Notes: a model not told the origin generated them from the letters alone. 64,000 nucleotides of DNA from Kribbella sp. ALI-6-A (GCF_001984195.1 NZ_MTQN01000012.1:1178001-1242000), one strand, 5' to 3'. Numbered from the stretch's first letter, positions 8,501-16,555 are shown. Translations and numbers: made by a program.

Positions 8501-9203
8501 CATGACGTCGGTGCCGCGCAGCTACTCGGTGGGCTCGTCGAGCGAGAGCTGGTTCGAGCCGGTGGTCCGTCCGGCGGCCGCACCCGGTGTGGTGTCGACG
8601 CGGACCGCTGACCGGTTCTCGCTGCGGGTGCCGTCGTTCGTCGACGCCGCCGGGCACTTCACGGTCGGCGAGACCACGTCCGCGTCCGCGGTGCTCAAGC
8701 GCAACGGCGCGGTTGTCGCCGAGCTGCCGGACGCCTGGCAGGACGTGACCACGACCAGCGGCGACGCGGCGTACCGGCTGGAGCTGGCGACCGAGCGGCA
8801 GGACGAGGAAGGCGAGTGGAACTGGGCGACGAAGACCCAGACCGCGTGGGACTTCCGGTCGAAGAAGACCTCCGAGGACAAGGCTGCGGCGCTGCCGCTG
8901 CTGCAGGTCGGGTACGACGTACCGGTTGACCTGACTGGCCGGGCGCCGGGCCGGGGGCACGTTGTCGGCTTCACCGTGCAGCAGCAGGCGGGTGCTCCGG
9001 CGGCGCGGTCGACGTCACTGCAGGCGGAGGTGTCGTTCGACGAGGGCAAGAGCTGGCGGCGGATCATCGCCGTCGGTGCGCGCGGCCACTACGTGGCGGT
9101 CGTCCCGGCCGGCAAGGGCACGGTCTCGCTGCGGGTCTCCGCGGCGGACAATGCCGGCAACAAGGTCACCCAGACGGTGATCCGGGCCTACGGGCTCAAG
9201 TAG
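5508..9203 (+). CDS. Large secreted S8 (subtilisin-like) serine protease
   Basis: 1231 residues. A signal peptide spans residues 1-31 (KRR, then a hydrophobic core ending TATAA). A propeptide-like region extends to about 210. The S8 catalytic domain covers about 215-530 with D233 (VAVLDTGVD), H266 (GHGTHVAATIAG) and S441 (GTSMATPHVAG). Beyond that are about 700 residues of beta-rich domains, including a PA-like insert (AKAGAAGVILYRPA) near residue 840. ATG 5508 follows GAAGGAGT by 7 bases. It is an extracellular protease for nutrient acquisition or protein turnover. A TrmB/LuxR-type regulator lies convergent after a strong hairpin, a pairing I have seen beside such subtilases; a regulatory link is inference. 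Confidence 0.93.
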   Translation: MTSQSASKRRAAILAAALALASTSSLTATAAPPGPATEPSAAVQAGKSQKVTLITGDVVEVTDAGAGKKAATVQPAPGRERIAFHTVEVDGGLRVLPSDAVPYVSSGMVDADLFDVDELLADGFGDAASSGLPLIVRYADGARVQSLTGTTDARPLPSIGGAALTAAKAELPSLWESLKPAATTARTLDQGVAKIWLDGKVKPVLDKSVPQIGAPAAWQAGYEGSGVEVAVLDTGVDGNHPDLAGKVQKAQDFSESPTGTEDHFGHGTHVAATIAGTGAGANGTRKGVAPKADLLVGKVLGDDGSGFESWIIAGMEWAVAEGAKVVNMSLGGGPTDGTDPMSQAINDITAASGALFVVAAGNEGADESVGSPGAAAAALTVGAVDRNDALADFSSRGPRVGDSGLKPEITAPGVDIVAARASGTAMGAPLDDLYTAASGTSMATPHVAGAAALLAQQHPDWKAGRLKDALTSTAKTTPDLSVYAQGTGRVDVARAVAQKVDATGVADFGLAVTGSAPTSRTITYRNDTAAAITLNVAVDVDNLDTHQPETDAFGVPATVTVPAGGSADVPLALDPAKLERGLFSGWVVATGANGVSVRTAVGALKSGPKHKVTFRGIDLNGQPTGVPVVSLYGDNPRSDTLGWFDNGGTFTAEVEEGTYLMHGLVDNGDPQNEKAALITDPNIVVTGDREIVVDARKAAPTTIHTPKPSEQQAVLSYYVHREYPNGRKITHGVMHFSTVDQVLVTPTKPVQGGSFEFASRWQLVAPLVQASVPGISGPMDINLLHQSPSYEGRKRFSLVAPGPDLKGVKGAVAVLPSSEDGWGNGSEQDQIAAAAKAGAAGVILYRPADWSAWTVWRPVGDREPIPAMVTTAADGAKLVNRAKAGRATIDLTLTTSSPYLYDVFQVSKGQIPAKIDYRVTAANSARINTSYADNGGFGWAKEQRFGWRPWQDYSWNDSQRFVQAPKVREEWVSAGDSLWQHRVHHLYTWDTMNPLRGGMTSVPRSYSVGSSSESWFEPVVRPAAAPGVVSTRTADRFSLRVPSFVDAAGHFTVGETTSASAVLKRNGAVVAELPDAWQDVTTTSGDAAYRLELATERQDEEGEWNWATKTQTAWDFRSKKTSEDKAAALPLLQVGYDVPVDLTGRAPGRGHVVGFTVQQQAGAPAARSTSLQAEVSFDEGKSWRRIIAVGARGHYVAVVPAGKGTVSLRVSAADNAGNKVTQTVIRAYGLK

Positions 9204-9210
9204 TCGGTCA

Positions 9211-9245
9211 GTACGGCCCGGGCAGTCGACCTGCCCGGGCCGTAC
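9211..9245. terminator. Bidirectional 15-bp hairpin terminator
   Basis: GTACGGCCCGGGCAG at 9211-9225 is perfectly complementary to CTGCCCGGGCCGTAC at 9231-9245, with loop TCGAC. It fills the 44-base gap between convergent genes and should stop transcription from both. Confidence 0.85.
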
Positions 9246-9247
9246 CG

Positions 9248-10228
9248 CTACAACCACTTGCGCATCGCGGCCTGGTAGGCCAGCCCGGTGCGGGTGTCGA
9301 CACCCGCCAGCGCCATCATCCGGTCGAGCCGCCGCTGCACCGTACGGCGGCTGATGCCGAGCTGCGACGCGATCGACTTGTCCGGTACGCCGGCCACCAT
9401 CAGCGACAGCAGGAACCGCTCAGATCCGTCCAGCCCTTCGCCGTCCTCGGCTTCGTCCGGCTGGAGTTTGACCGGTGTGGCTGCCTCCCAGTGGCTCTCG
9501 AACAGCGCCAGCAACGCGTCCAGCAGCTGGCCGCGGCCGATGATCGCCGCGGTCGGCTCCCCGATCCCCGCCTCGTCGTCGCGGACCAGCGGGCAGACAG
9601 CGGTCGCCCGGTCCACGATGGCCAGCCGGACCGGAAGGTGTGGCAGGGTCCGGGCCTCCTCGCCCCAGCTGATGCCCTCGGCGATGGTGTCCAGCTCGCC
9701 AGGCGTCTCCAGTAGGGCCCGCTCGTAGATGGCCCGGTAGCGGACGCCGCGACTCAGTGCGCCGTACTCCTCGGTGTTCTCGGCGCCCTGCATGGCCAAT
9801 GGGTTCGCCCGGCAGAACCAGAGGATTTCCTCGCGCGCCGACTCCTGCAGATCGCGCAGGCGATCCCGCAGCGCGCCGGCTCCGACGATGACCTCCACCA
9901 GGTGGTGCGCGTCCCGGCGGCTCGCGCTGGCCCGGAACTCCTCGCTCAGCGACGCCACGGTCTGCCGGGCCGACTCCAGCGACTCCTGGCGCCGCAGCAG
10001 CGTCGTACCGAGGGCTACGTCGGGTGGCAGCGGGCGGAACACCGGGTCGTCGTCGCCCGGCAGCACCGCGACCAGTCCCTTGGCCTGCAGCCGCTGCAGC
10101 AGCTCGACGACCTCCTGCTGCGGCAGCTCCGCGACCTCGGCCAATTCGGCGGCCCTGGCGACCGACAGCCCGACCAGCAACCGGTACGCCTGCTCCTCCC
10201 GGGCATCCAGCAACGCACCGTCCTGCAT
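9248..10228 (-). CDS. TrmB-like / LuxR-type HTH transcriptional regulator
   Basis: 326 residues. The N-terminal 80 residues look like a TrmB-type winged helix (EEQAYRLLVGLSVARAAELAEVAEL and the second helix QEVVELLQRLQAKGLV). The middle resembles the phospholipase-D-like effector region of TrmB relatives. The C-terminal 60 residues are a LuxR/GerE HTH (SIASQLGISRRTVQRRL). ATG 10228 has GGAGGT eight bases upstream. It lies convergent with the secreted protease and divergent from a micro-protein gene at 10436. Confidence 0.8.
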   Translation of the reverse strand: MQDGALLDAREEQAYRLLVGLSVARAAELAEVAELPQQEVVELLQRLQAKGLVAVLPGDDDPVFRPLPPDVALGTTLLRRQESLESARQTVASLSEEFRASASRRDAHHLVEVIVGAGALRDRLRDLQESAREEILWFCRANPLAMQGAENTEEYGALSRGVRYRAIYERALLETPGELDTIAEGISWGEEARTLPHLPVRLAIVDRATAVCPLVRDDEAGIGEPTAAIIGRGQLLDALLALFESHWEAATPVKLQPDEAEDGEGLDGSERFLLSLMVAGVPDKSIASQLGISRRTVQRRLDRMMALAGVDTRTGLAYQAAMRKWL

Positions 10229-10435
10229 CCCGCCCCACCTCCAGTGCTCGAAGCACCACCTAATCAGGCCGTACGCGCAGTGGCGAGCAGGGCGGTCCAG
10301 CATCCGGCACAGCTGGGCCACCTGCAGGCCCTGGCACTCCTGGCACGAGAGTGCCATCACGTTCGGGCGCCCGCACCGTCCCTCCCGGTGTAACGCCAAT
10401 CGCTTCCCGCCCGAGCCCGTTGAGAGAGATCCCCA

Positions 10436-10624
10436 ATGACCGTGACCGACTTCTTCGGAGTCCTCGGCCTGATCGCCGCCGCCCTGCTCGGTGCCTGGAT
10501 GCTGATGGGCGCCCACACCACCCCACACCGCGGCGACCCGCGCCACTCCACCCCGACCGCCGACACCCGCCCGGCCCGGCACCGGGCGACCTCGGGAGGC
10601 AGGCTGCAGCGGATCTTCCGCTAG
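10436..10624 (+). CDS. 62-residue single-pass membrane micro-protein
   Basis: The N-terminus has one hydrophobic helix (FFGVLGLIAAALLGAWMLMG), followed by a basic, histidine/arginine/proline-rich tail ending GGRLQRIFR. No family is recognised. The ATG is preceded by GAGAGAGA. It is divergent from the TrmB/LuxR-type gene. Its TAG overlaps the stop codon of the convergent TetR gene, the two sharing bases 10622-10623. Small size keeps confidence moderate. Confidence 0.5.
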   Translation: MTVTDFFGVLGLIAAALLGAWMLMGAHTTPHRGDPRHSTPTADTRPARHRATSGGRLQRIFR

Positions 10625-11202
10625 GCCCGCAGCCCCGCGATCAGCAGTCCGACCAGCCGGCGGGCGTCGTACCGGGGATTGTTGCTGGCGCCCGCGCACA
10701 GGCCTCCGACTCCGCGCATGAGCTCGGAAGCGTCCTGCCCGGCGTGGATCTCGCCGGCGTCGGCTGCGGCGTCGAGCAGCTGCGTGCAGACGGGAACCAG
10801 CCGTTCGAGGAAGTAGGAGTGCAGCGGGTCGTAGCAGGGATCGTCGGACTGCAGCACGGCGGCGAGGCCCTGCTTGGTGATCACGAAATCGACGAACTGG
10901 TCGATCCAACGCTCCAGCGCGGCGTACGGCGTGGCGCTTTTCTCCAGCAGATCGGGACCGGCCGCGGCGAGGCTCTCGACCTGGTGGCGGTAGACCGCGA
11001 CGATCAGATCCGCGCGCGTCGGGAAGTGGCGGTAGATCGTGGCCGTCCCGACGCCGGCCTCGGCCGCGATGTCGCGGATCGGCGCTTCGACGCCCGAGCG
11101 GACGAACACCGCGGCGGCCGCGTCCAGCAGGGTCTGCTCGTTGCGTCGCGCGTCCGCGCGTTTGGGCCGGGCCTGCTTGCCCGCCGCTTCACTGACGTTC
11201 AC
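10621..11202 (-). CDS. TetR-family repressor
   Basis: 193 residues from GTG 11202. The HTH is LLDAAAAVFVRSGVEAPIRD, then IAAEAGVGTATIYRHFPTR. The C-terminal domain resembles that of SACE_7040/'TetR_C_33'-like repressors, though I cannot place the exact subfamily. It is divergent from an alpha/beta hydrolase. Two palindromes between them (11232-11277) make a shared repressor site likely. Confidence 0.85.
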   Translation of the reverse strand: MNVSEAAGKQARPKRADARRNEQTLLDAAAAVFVRSGVEAPIRDIAAEAGVGTATIYRHFPTRADLIVAVYRHQVESLAAAGPDLLEKSATPYAALERWIDQFVDFVITKQGLAAVLQSDDPCYDPLHSYFLERLVPVCTQLLDAAADAGEIHAGQDASELMRGVGGLCAGASNNPRYDARRLVGLLIAGLRA

Positions 11203-11231
11203 CGCACCGCCCTCTGCCGTGATTGCTAACC

Positions 11232-11277
11232 GGGACAGTGTCCCATATCGTTAAACGGGACAGCGTCCCGTTTAACG
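11232..11277. promoter_or_regulatory. Two GGGACA-type operators in the TetR/hydrolase promoter region
   Basis: Site 1, GGGACAGTGTCCC, is at 11232-11244. Site 2 spans 11249-11277 with 13-bp perfect arms (CGTTAAACGGGAC and its complement) around AGC. Both share GGGAC-N3-GTCCC, with centres 25 bp apart. Overlap with the expected promoters of both divergent genes supports autoregulation plus control of the hydrolase. Confidence 0.75.
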
Positions 11278-11305
11278 GGATCCGGCGATGGACGGAGCGA
11301 GAAGC

Positions 11306-12028
11306 ATGACGACCTACCTGCTGGTGCACGGCGCCTGGCACAACGGACAGAGCTGGGAGCGGGTTGTGCCCTGGCTGGTGTCGGCCGGGCATCAGGTGTT
11401 CACCCCGTCGCTCAGCGGCTACGGCGACAAGGCGCACCTGCTCGGACCCGAGGTCGGGCTCGATACCCACGTCGACGACGTCGTCGGGCTGATCGTCGAG
11501 CAGGACCTCACCGAGGTGGTGCTGGTGGGACACAGCTACGCGGGGCTGGTCATCTCCTCCGTGGCCAACCAGGTGCCCGACCGGATCGCCCAGTTGGTCT
11601 ACCTCGACGCGATGGTCCCGAACGACGGCGAGAGCGCGGTCGACGTCATGCCCGTCACCCAGACGCTGATCGACCTCGCCACGGCGTCCGACAGCGGCTG
11701 GCGGGTTCCGCCGATGCCCGAGCTGCCGCCACCGTTCGGGCTGTTCGGGGTCACCGACCCGGCGGACGTCGCCTGGCTGCGCACGCTGCTGTCGGACCAG
11801 CCGGTGCGCTGCCTCCAGCAGCCGGTCCGACTCGACAACCCGGACGTGCACAAGATTGCCCGGACGCACATCCACTGCACCGTCGCGCCGGAGGGCTTCG
11901 AACGGCGCCCGGTCCCCGCGGTGCAACCCAACGGCAGCCCGGCGCAGATCTGGGAGTTGCCCACCGGCCACGACTGCATGATCACCATGCCGGCCGAGCT
12001 CTCCGAGCTGTTGCTCAGGCTGGGCTGA
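11306..12028 (+). CDS. Alpha/beta-fold hydrolase (esterase type)
   Basis: 240 residues. The oxyanion motif HGAW is at 8-11, the nucleophile elbow GHSYAG has S77, and the C-terminal PTGHDCM supplies the histidine. This pattern matches the salicylate-esterase/hydroxynitrile-lyase-like subgroup with YLLVHGAWH at the start. I prefer ATG 11306, which has GGAG at good spacing, over ATG 11288. It lies directly behind the double TetR operator, so it is probably induced by a ligand of that repressor, perhaps an ester or aromatic compound. Confidence 0.85.
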   Translation: MTTYLLVHGAWHNGQSWERVVPWLVSAGHQVFTPSLSGYGDKAHLLGPEVGLDTHVDDVVGLIVEQDLTEVVLVGHSYAGLVISSVANQVPDRIAQLVYLDAMVPNDGESAVDVMPVTQTLIDLATASDSGWRVPPMPELPPPFGLFGVTDPADVAWLRTLLSDQPVRCLQQPVRLDNPDVHKIARTHIHCTVAPEGFERRPVPAVQPNGSPAQIWELPTGHDCMITMPAELSELLLRLG

Positions 12029-12081
12029 TCCCGCCGATGTGACAGAGCTCTCTCACCGCAACCCGAGAGCCCGGCCAAAAG

Positions 12082-12112
12082 AAAAAGTCCCGGTCGGGTG
12101 AGACCGGGACTT
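12082..12112 (-). terminator. Rho-independent terminator of the tRNA-Leu gene
   Basis: On the minus strand AAGTCCCGGTC pairs with GACCGGGACTT (11 bp, 6-base loop) and is followed by TTTTTCTTTT. It stands 13 bases after the tRNA 3' end. This is the best-formed intrinsic terminator in the window. Confidence 0.85.
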
Positions 12113-12124
12113 CGGTGCTGCTTG

Positions 12125-12208
12125 TGCGCGAGGGGGGAGTTGAACCCCCACGCCCTTTCGGGCACACGGACCTGAACCGTGCGCGTCTGCCTATTCCGCC
12201 ACCCGCGC
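12125..12208 (-). tRNA. tRNA-Leu (anticodon CAG)
   Basis: 84 nt, class II with a long variable arm (TGCCCGAAAGGGCG). The acceptor GCGCGGG pairs with CTCGCGC (one G-U), discriminator A at 12125, and CCA is not encoded. The anticodon stem is ACGG/CCGT with loop TTCAGGT, giving CAG for CUG codons. The T arm is GGGGGTTCAACTCCCCC. Placement beside fhaA is shared with mycobacteria. Confidence 0.95.
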
Positions 12209-12441
12209 GCTGGCTGTTTCCGGCCTCTCGAAGCGCCATCCCCAACCGAGGGAAAACACTAGCATGTCTTTTCACCGACTCTTGCATTGCGGGTTGGGTC
12301 GAACCTCCCGATACGATCGATCGTCGTACCGGTGTGGCCCTGCCGACTCGGAGGCCACGACGTACGGCGAGCCTGCCGAAGGCGCCGAACGGCAAGCACG
12401 ATCGTTGGTGCCGGGCCGACGACCGACGTGGAGGAGGACGC

Positions 12442-13263
12442 GTGCGACCGCTGCAGCGCTTCGAACGACGCCTGGAGGGCATCGTGAGCGGTGTCTTCGC
12501 GCGCGCGTTCAAGGGTGACGTGGAGCCGATCGAACTGGCCGCCGCGCTCAAGCGTGAGATCGACAACACCGCCCGGATCCTGTCCCGCGACCGCCGGCTG
12601 GTGCCGAACCACTTCACCATCGAGCTCGGCCCGGAGGACTTCGAGCGGCTGAACGCCTACGGCCGCACCCTGAACCACGAGCTCGCGAACGAACTCCGCG
12701 ACCACGCGGACATCCAGCGCTACACCTTCTCCGGACCGATCGAGATCGAGTTGACCCAGCAGGACGACCTGCCGACCGGCAAGTTCCGTGTCGTCAGCCA
12801 GACGGTCGGGACGCCCCAGCGCTCCCGCCCCCAGCCGCCTCCGCCGCCGGACCCGTACGCCGACGAGGGGCAGACCGTGATGCAGAGCGCGCCGACGCCA
12901 CCGCCGGCCGCGCCGCAGCCGATCCGCCGCGGCCACCCGCAGGTGATGCTCGAGGTGAACGGACGCCGTCGCCCGGTGAACCCGCCCGGCGTCGTGCTGG
13001 GCCGCGGCACCGACGCCGACATCCAGATCAACGACCCCGGGGTGTCGCGCCGGCACGCCGAGATCCGGCTGATGCCGGAAGGCCCGGGCGGTGTCCGGGT
13101 CGTGCTGGTCGACCTGGGCTCGACCAACGGCACGCTGGTCAACGGCCGCCGCGCGGCCGAGGCCGAGCTGGTCGACGGATCCACTGTGAGAATCGGGAAC
13201 ACCACGATGACGCTGCGCCTGGCGGACGAGCCGATCGCCCAGCCGCCGAGCAGCGGGTGGTGA
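12442..13263 (+). CDS. fhaA: FhaA-type protein: DUF3662 plus FHA domain
   Basis: 273 residues. The N-terminal DUF3662 domain (residues 1-115, FERRLEGIVSGVFARAFKG) is followed by a Pro-rich linker. The FHA domain (about 185-262) has GRGTDADIQI, SRRHAEI and LGSTNGTLVNG, the phosphothreonine-binding core. In mycobacteria FhaA binds phosphorylated PknB and MurJ/MviN and tunes peptidoglycan synthesis at septum and poles. GTG 12442 follows GAGGAGGA. It is first of a six-gene same-strand cluster. The 12209-12441 leader holds an ACGATCGATCGT palindrome (12313-12324) of unknown use. Confidence 0.93.
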   Translation: MRPLQRFERRLEGIVSGVFARAFKGDVEPIELAAALKREIDNTARILSRDRRLVPNHFTIELGPEDFERLNAYGRTLNHELANELRDHADIQRYTFSGPIEIELTQQDDLPTGKFRVVSQTVGTPQRSRPQPPPPPDPYADEGQTVMQSAPTPPPAAPQPIRRGHPQVMLEVNGRRRPVNPPGVVLGRGTDADIQINDPGVSRRHAEIRLMPEGPGGVRVVLVDLGSTNGTLVNGRRAAEAELVDGSTVRIGNTTMTLRLADEPIAQPPSSGW

Positions 13264-13273
13264 CTGGCCTTCC

Positions 13274-13756
13274 ATGTCGGAACTGACGCTGACCCTGATC
13301 AAACTGGGGTTCCTGGCCCTGCTGTGGATGTTCGTCCTGGCGGTGCTGTCCGTGATCCGCTCGGACCTGTTCGGCGCCAAGGTGGACAGCCGCGCGCTGG
13401 CGCCGGCGGCCGCGGCGGCCGGCCGGACCCCGAAGCCGCCCAAGCCGTCCAAGAAGAAGAAGGGCCTGCCGGGTTCGGTGACGATCGCCGACGGCCCGCA
13501 GGCCGGCGTCGGCGCCACCCTGCACGAGGACCCGGTGGTGATCGGCCGCGGCTCGGACTGCCAGATCCGGCTCGACGACGACTACTCCTCCACCCGGCAC
13601 TCCCGGCTGTTCCTGTCCGAGGGCCAGTGGTGGGTCGAGGACCTGGGCTCCACCAACGGCACCTACCTGGACGGCCAGCGGGTGACCCGGCCGGTGCCCG
13701 CCGAGATCGGCGGTTCGATCCGGATCGGCCGCACGACGTTGAACATCGCGAAGTAG
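13274..13756 (+). CDS. fhaB: FhaB/FipA-type membrane-anchored FHA protein
   Basis: 160 residues. An N-terminal transmembrane helix (LIKLGFLALLWMFVLAVLSVI) precedes a basic linker (KPPKPSKKKK). The C-terminal FHA domain shows GRGSDCQIRL, SSTRHSRLFL and LGSTNGTYLDG. In mycobacteria the orthologue connects PknA/PknB signalling to FtsZ/FtsQ. The gap to fhaA is 10 bases and to pstP also 10, so one operon. Confidence 0.93.
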   Translation: MSELTLTLIKLGFLALLWMFVLAVLSVIRSDLFGAKVDSRALAPAAAAAGRTPKPPKPSKKKKGLPGSVTIADGPQAGVGATLHEDPVVIGRGSDCQIRLDDDYSSTRHSRLFLSEGQWWVEDLGSTNGTYLDGQRVTRPVPAEIGGSIRIGRTTLNIAK

Positions 13757-13766
13757 GCCTGAGTCC

Positions 13767-15158
13767 ATGACCTTGTCGCTCGACTACGCAGCACTGTCCG
13801 ACGTCGGACGGGTGCGCCGCAACAACGAGGACTCCGCGTACGCCGGTCCGCACCTGTTGCTGCTCGCCGACGGCATGGGCGGCGCGGCGGCCGGTGAGGT
13901 GGCCAGCGCGGCCGCCGTCCAGGTGATCCGCCGCCTCGACACCGCGACGATCACCGGCGAGGACATGATCGAGGCGCTGGCCGGCGCCGTGCACCGGGCC
14001 AACGAGCGGCTGTCGGAGCTGGTCGAGGAGGACCCCGAGCGCGAGGGCATGGGTTCGACCGTGACCGCGCTGATGTTCGACGGGCAGCAGCTCGGGCTGG
14101 CCCATCTCGGCGACTCGCGCGCCTACCGGATGCGCGACGGCCGGCTGGAGCAGCTCAGCCACGACCACACGTTCGTGCAGTCGCTGGTCGACGAGGGCCG
14201 GATCTCCCAGGAGGAGGCCTTCACCCACCCGCACCGGAATCTGATCCTCCGGGTGCTGGACGGCCGGCCCGACTCCGACCCGGACCTGCAGATCCTCGAC
14301 GTACAGGCCGGCGACCGGTTGCTGCTGTGCAGCGACGGGCTGCCCGACTACGTCAGCGACGACGTGATCGCGGCCGCGATGGCCGACGGTACGCCGGACT
14401 CCGTCGTCGTCGACCTGATCACGCACGCGCTCGAAGCCGGCTCCAACGACAACGTCACCTGCGTCGTGGCCGACGTGGTGGAGACCGAGCCGGCCAGCGG
14501 GTCCAGCGCGCAGCTGGTCGGTGCCGCGGCCGAGCTCGCCCAAGGCGGGACCGGCACCGAGCCGACGATCGCCGTACGGGGTGGGACCGGTTCCGGGGAC
14601 GGCGCCGGTGGAGCAGTGGGCGACCTCGATCCCGAGGAGCTGCGCTACGCCCCGCGCCCGCCGAAGCGGTTCCTGTGGCTGCGCCGGCTCGGCCTGGCGG
14701 TGGTCGTGCTCGCGCTGATCATCGGCGGCGGCTGGTTCGCCTACAGCTGGACCCAGAACCAGTACTACGTCGGCACCGACGGCGACTACGTGGCGATCTT
14801 CAAGGGCGTCGACGAGCAGATCCCCGGCCTCACGCTGACCCGGGTGTACGAGCAGAAGACGCTGCAGGTCGACAAGCTGCCGACGTACAACCGTGAGCAG
14901 GTCGAGGGCAACATCCAGGCCGACGACCTGGCCGCGGCGCAGGAGATCGTCGAGGAACTGCAGCGCGCCGCGGACGCGTGCGCCGCGCCGCCCCCGAAGC
15001 CGAGCCCCACCCCGACGGCGCCGAGGCCGAGTACGCCGCCGGCCAGCGGCAAGCCGGTGACGCCGCCCAAGCCGCCGGCCAGCACCCCGGCGCTCACCCC
15101 ATCCGTCACGCCCTCCAACGGTTCGGTCGGCCCCGACGACTGCGACGGGGTGCGATGA
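13767..15158 (+). CDS. pstP: PstP-type Ser/Thr phosphatase (PP2C family)
   Basis: 463 residues. The catalytic PP2C domain (1-235) carries RRNNEDS, LADGMGG, GSTVTALM, HLGDSRAYR, CSDGL and NDNVTCVV, so both metal sites are intact. A linker and transmembrane helix (about 305-327) lead to an extracellular region ending in a Pro/Thr/Ser-rich tail. It reverses PknB-dependent phosphorylation. Its TGA overlaps the next ATG (ATGA). Confidence 0.95.
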   Translation: MTLSLDYAALSDVGRVRRNNEDSAYAGPHLLLLADGMGGAAAGEVASAAAVQVIRRLDTATITGEDMIEALAGAVHRANERLSELVEEDPEREGMGSTVTALMFDGQQLGLAHLGDSRAYRMRDGRLEQLSHDHTFVQSLVDEGRISQEEAFTHPHRNLILRVLDGRPDSDPDLQILDVQAGDRLLLCSDGLPDYVSDDVIAAAMADGTPDSVVVDLITHALEAGSNDNVTCVVADVVETEPASGSSAQLVGAAAELAQGGTGTEPTIAVRGGTGSGDGAGGAVGDLDPEELRYAPRPPKRFLWLRRLGLAVVVLALIIGGGWFAYSWTQNQYYVGTDGDYVAIFKGVDEQIPGLTLTRVYEQKTLQVDKLPTYNREQVEGNIQADDLAAAQEIVEELQRAADACAAPPPKPSPTPTAPRPSTPPASGKPVTPPKPPASTPALTPSVTPSNGSVGPDDCDGVR

Positions 15159-16555
15159 GTTACGCGTCCACCTCGGTCATCCAGATCATCCCGCGGACCC
15201 GCCGCGGGGTGGAGCTGATGCTGCTGATCATCGCGATCGCGGTCTCGGTCGCCGCCTACGTCAACATCGGCCTGACCGTGCAGGGCAAGGTCCCGGCCAG
15301 CACCGGGTACTACGCCGCCGGAATCGGCCTGCTCGCGCTGATCGCCCACCTCGCGCTGCGCTACCGCGCGCCGTACGCCGATCCGGTGATCCTGCCCTGC
15401 GCCGTGCTGCTGAACGGGCTCGGCGTGGCGATGATCCACCGGGTCGACCTCGGCCTCAAGGCGGCCGCCGAGGCAGCCGGCCGTACGCCGCGTGGCCCGG
15501 CGGCACCGCAGCAGATCACCTGGACGGCGGTCGGCATCGTCCTGTTCCTGGTGGTGATCCTGATCGTCCGGGACCACCGCCGCCTGCAGGCGCTCACCTA
15601 TACCGCCGGCCTGGCCGGTCTGGTCCTGCTGGTGCTGCCGCTCGTTCCGGGCCTCGGCGTCGACATCAACGGCGCCCGGATCTGGGTCCACTTCCTCGGG
15701 ATGTCGTTCCAGCCCGGCGAGTTCGCCAAGCTCTGCCTGGTGGTCTTCTTCGCCGGGTACCTGGTGGTCAAGCGCGACGTGCTGACGCTGGCCGGGCACC
15801 GGTTCCTCGGCCTGGACCTGCCCCGGGCCCGTGACCTCGGCCCGATCCTGATCGCCTGGGGCGTCAGCCTCGGCGTCCTGATCTTCGAGAAGGACCTCGG
15901 CTCCTCGCTGCTGTTCTTCGGCCTGTTCCTGTTCCTGCTGTACGTCGCGACCGAGCGAGCCGGCTGGCTGCTGATCGGTGGCCTGCTGTTCGCCGGCGGT
16001 GCCCTGTTCGCCTTCTCGACCTTCAGCCACGTGCAGAAGCGGGTCACGGACTGGCAGAACCCGTTCAACGAAGTCGGCGGCCAGGTCGCCAACGCCCTGT
16101 TCGGCCAGGCCTGGGGCGGCGTGCTCGGCCGGGGCCTCGGCCAGGGCCGGCCGGAGATCCTCCAGTTCTACGCCCAGAGCGACTTCATCATCTCCTCGTT
16201 CGGCGAGGAGCTCGGCCTGACCGGGCTGATCGCGATCATCCTGGTCTACACGCTGATCATCGAGCGCGGCCTGCGGACCGCGCTCGGCTGCCGGGACGTC
16301 TTCGGCAAGCTGCTGGCGACCGGTCTGGCGATGTCGTTCGCGCTGCAGGTGTTCGTGATCGTCGGCGGCGTCACCGGCCTGATCCCGCTGACCGGTCTGG
16401 CCACGCCGTTCATGGCGCTCGGCGGGACCTCGCTGGTGGCGAACTGGGCGATCGTCGCCCTGCTGCTGCGGATCAGCGACCAGGCCCGCCGGCCGCAGAC
16501 CCCCGCGGCTCCGGTGTCCGACGAGACGATCGCCATGGCGGTGCAGAAGCAGTGA
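15155..16555 (+). CDS. rodA: RodA/FtsW-type SEDS peptidoglycan glycosyltransferase
   Basis: 466 residues with about twelve membrane helices. SEDS signatures are visible: GINGARIWV-like DINGARIWVHF, QPGEFAKL, FEKDLGSSLLF and SDFIISSFGEELG. It polymerises lipid II outside the membrane together with the class B penicillin-binding protein encoded next, overlapping by GTGA. The start ATG overlaps the pstP stop, so translation is coupled. RodA rather than FtsW is chosen from cluster position. Confidence 0.92.
   Translation: MSYASTSVIQIIPRTRRGVELMLLIIAIAVSVAAYVNIGLTVQGKVPASTGYYAAGIGLLALIAHLALRYRAPYADPVILPCAVLLNGLGVAMIHRVDLGLKAAAEAAGRTPRGPAAPQQITWTAVGIVLFLVVILIVRDHRRLQALTYTAGLAGLVLLVLPLVPGLGVDINGARIWVHFLGMSFQPGEFAKLCLVVFFAGYLVVKRDVLTLAGHRFLGLDLPRARDLGPILIAWGVSLGVLIFEKDLGSSLLFFGLFLFLLYVATERAGWLLIGGLLFAGGALFAFSTFSHVQKRVTDWQNPFNEVGGQVANALFGQAWGGVLGRGLGQGRPEILQFYAQSDFIISSFGEELGLTGLIAIILVYTLIIERGLRTALGCRDVFGKLLATGLAMSFALQVFVIVGGVTGLIPLTGLATPFMALGGTSLVANWAIVALLLRISDQARRPQTPAAPVSDETIAMAVQKQ

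Noticed and set aside
5625..8960. Very long open frame on the minus strand opposite the subtilase
   Set aside because: It mirrors codon positions of the S8 protease, is arginine/valine/glycine-rich with no motif, and lacks a ribosome-binding site.
12115..12441. Extension of the fhaA frame upstream through the tRNA-Leu region
   Set aside because: It would read antisense through the tRNA; GTG 12442 with GAGGAGGA begins the conserved DUF3662 domain.
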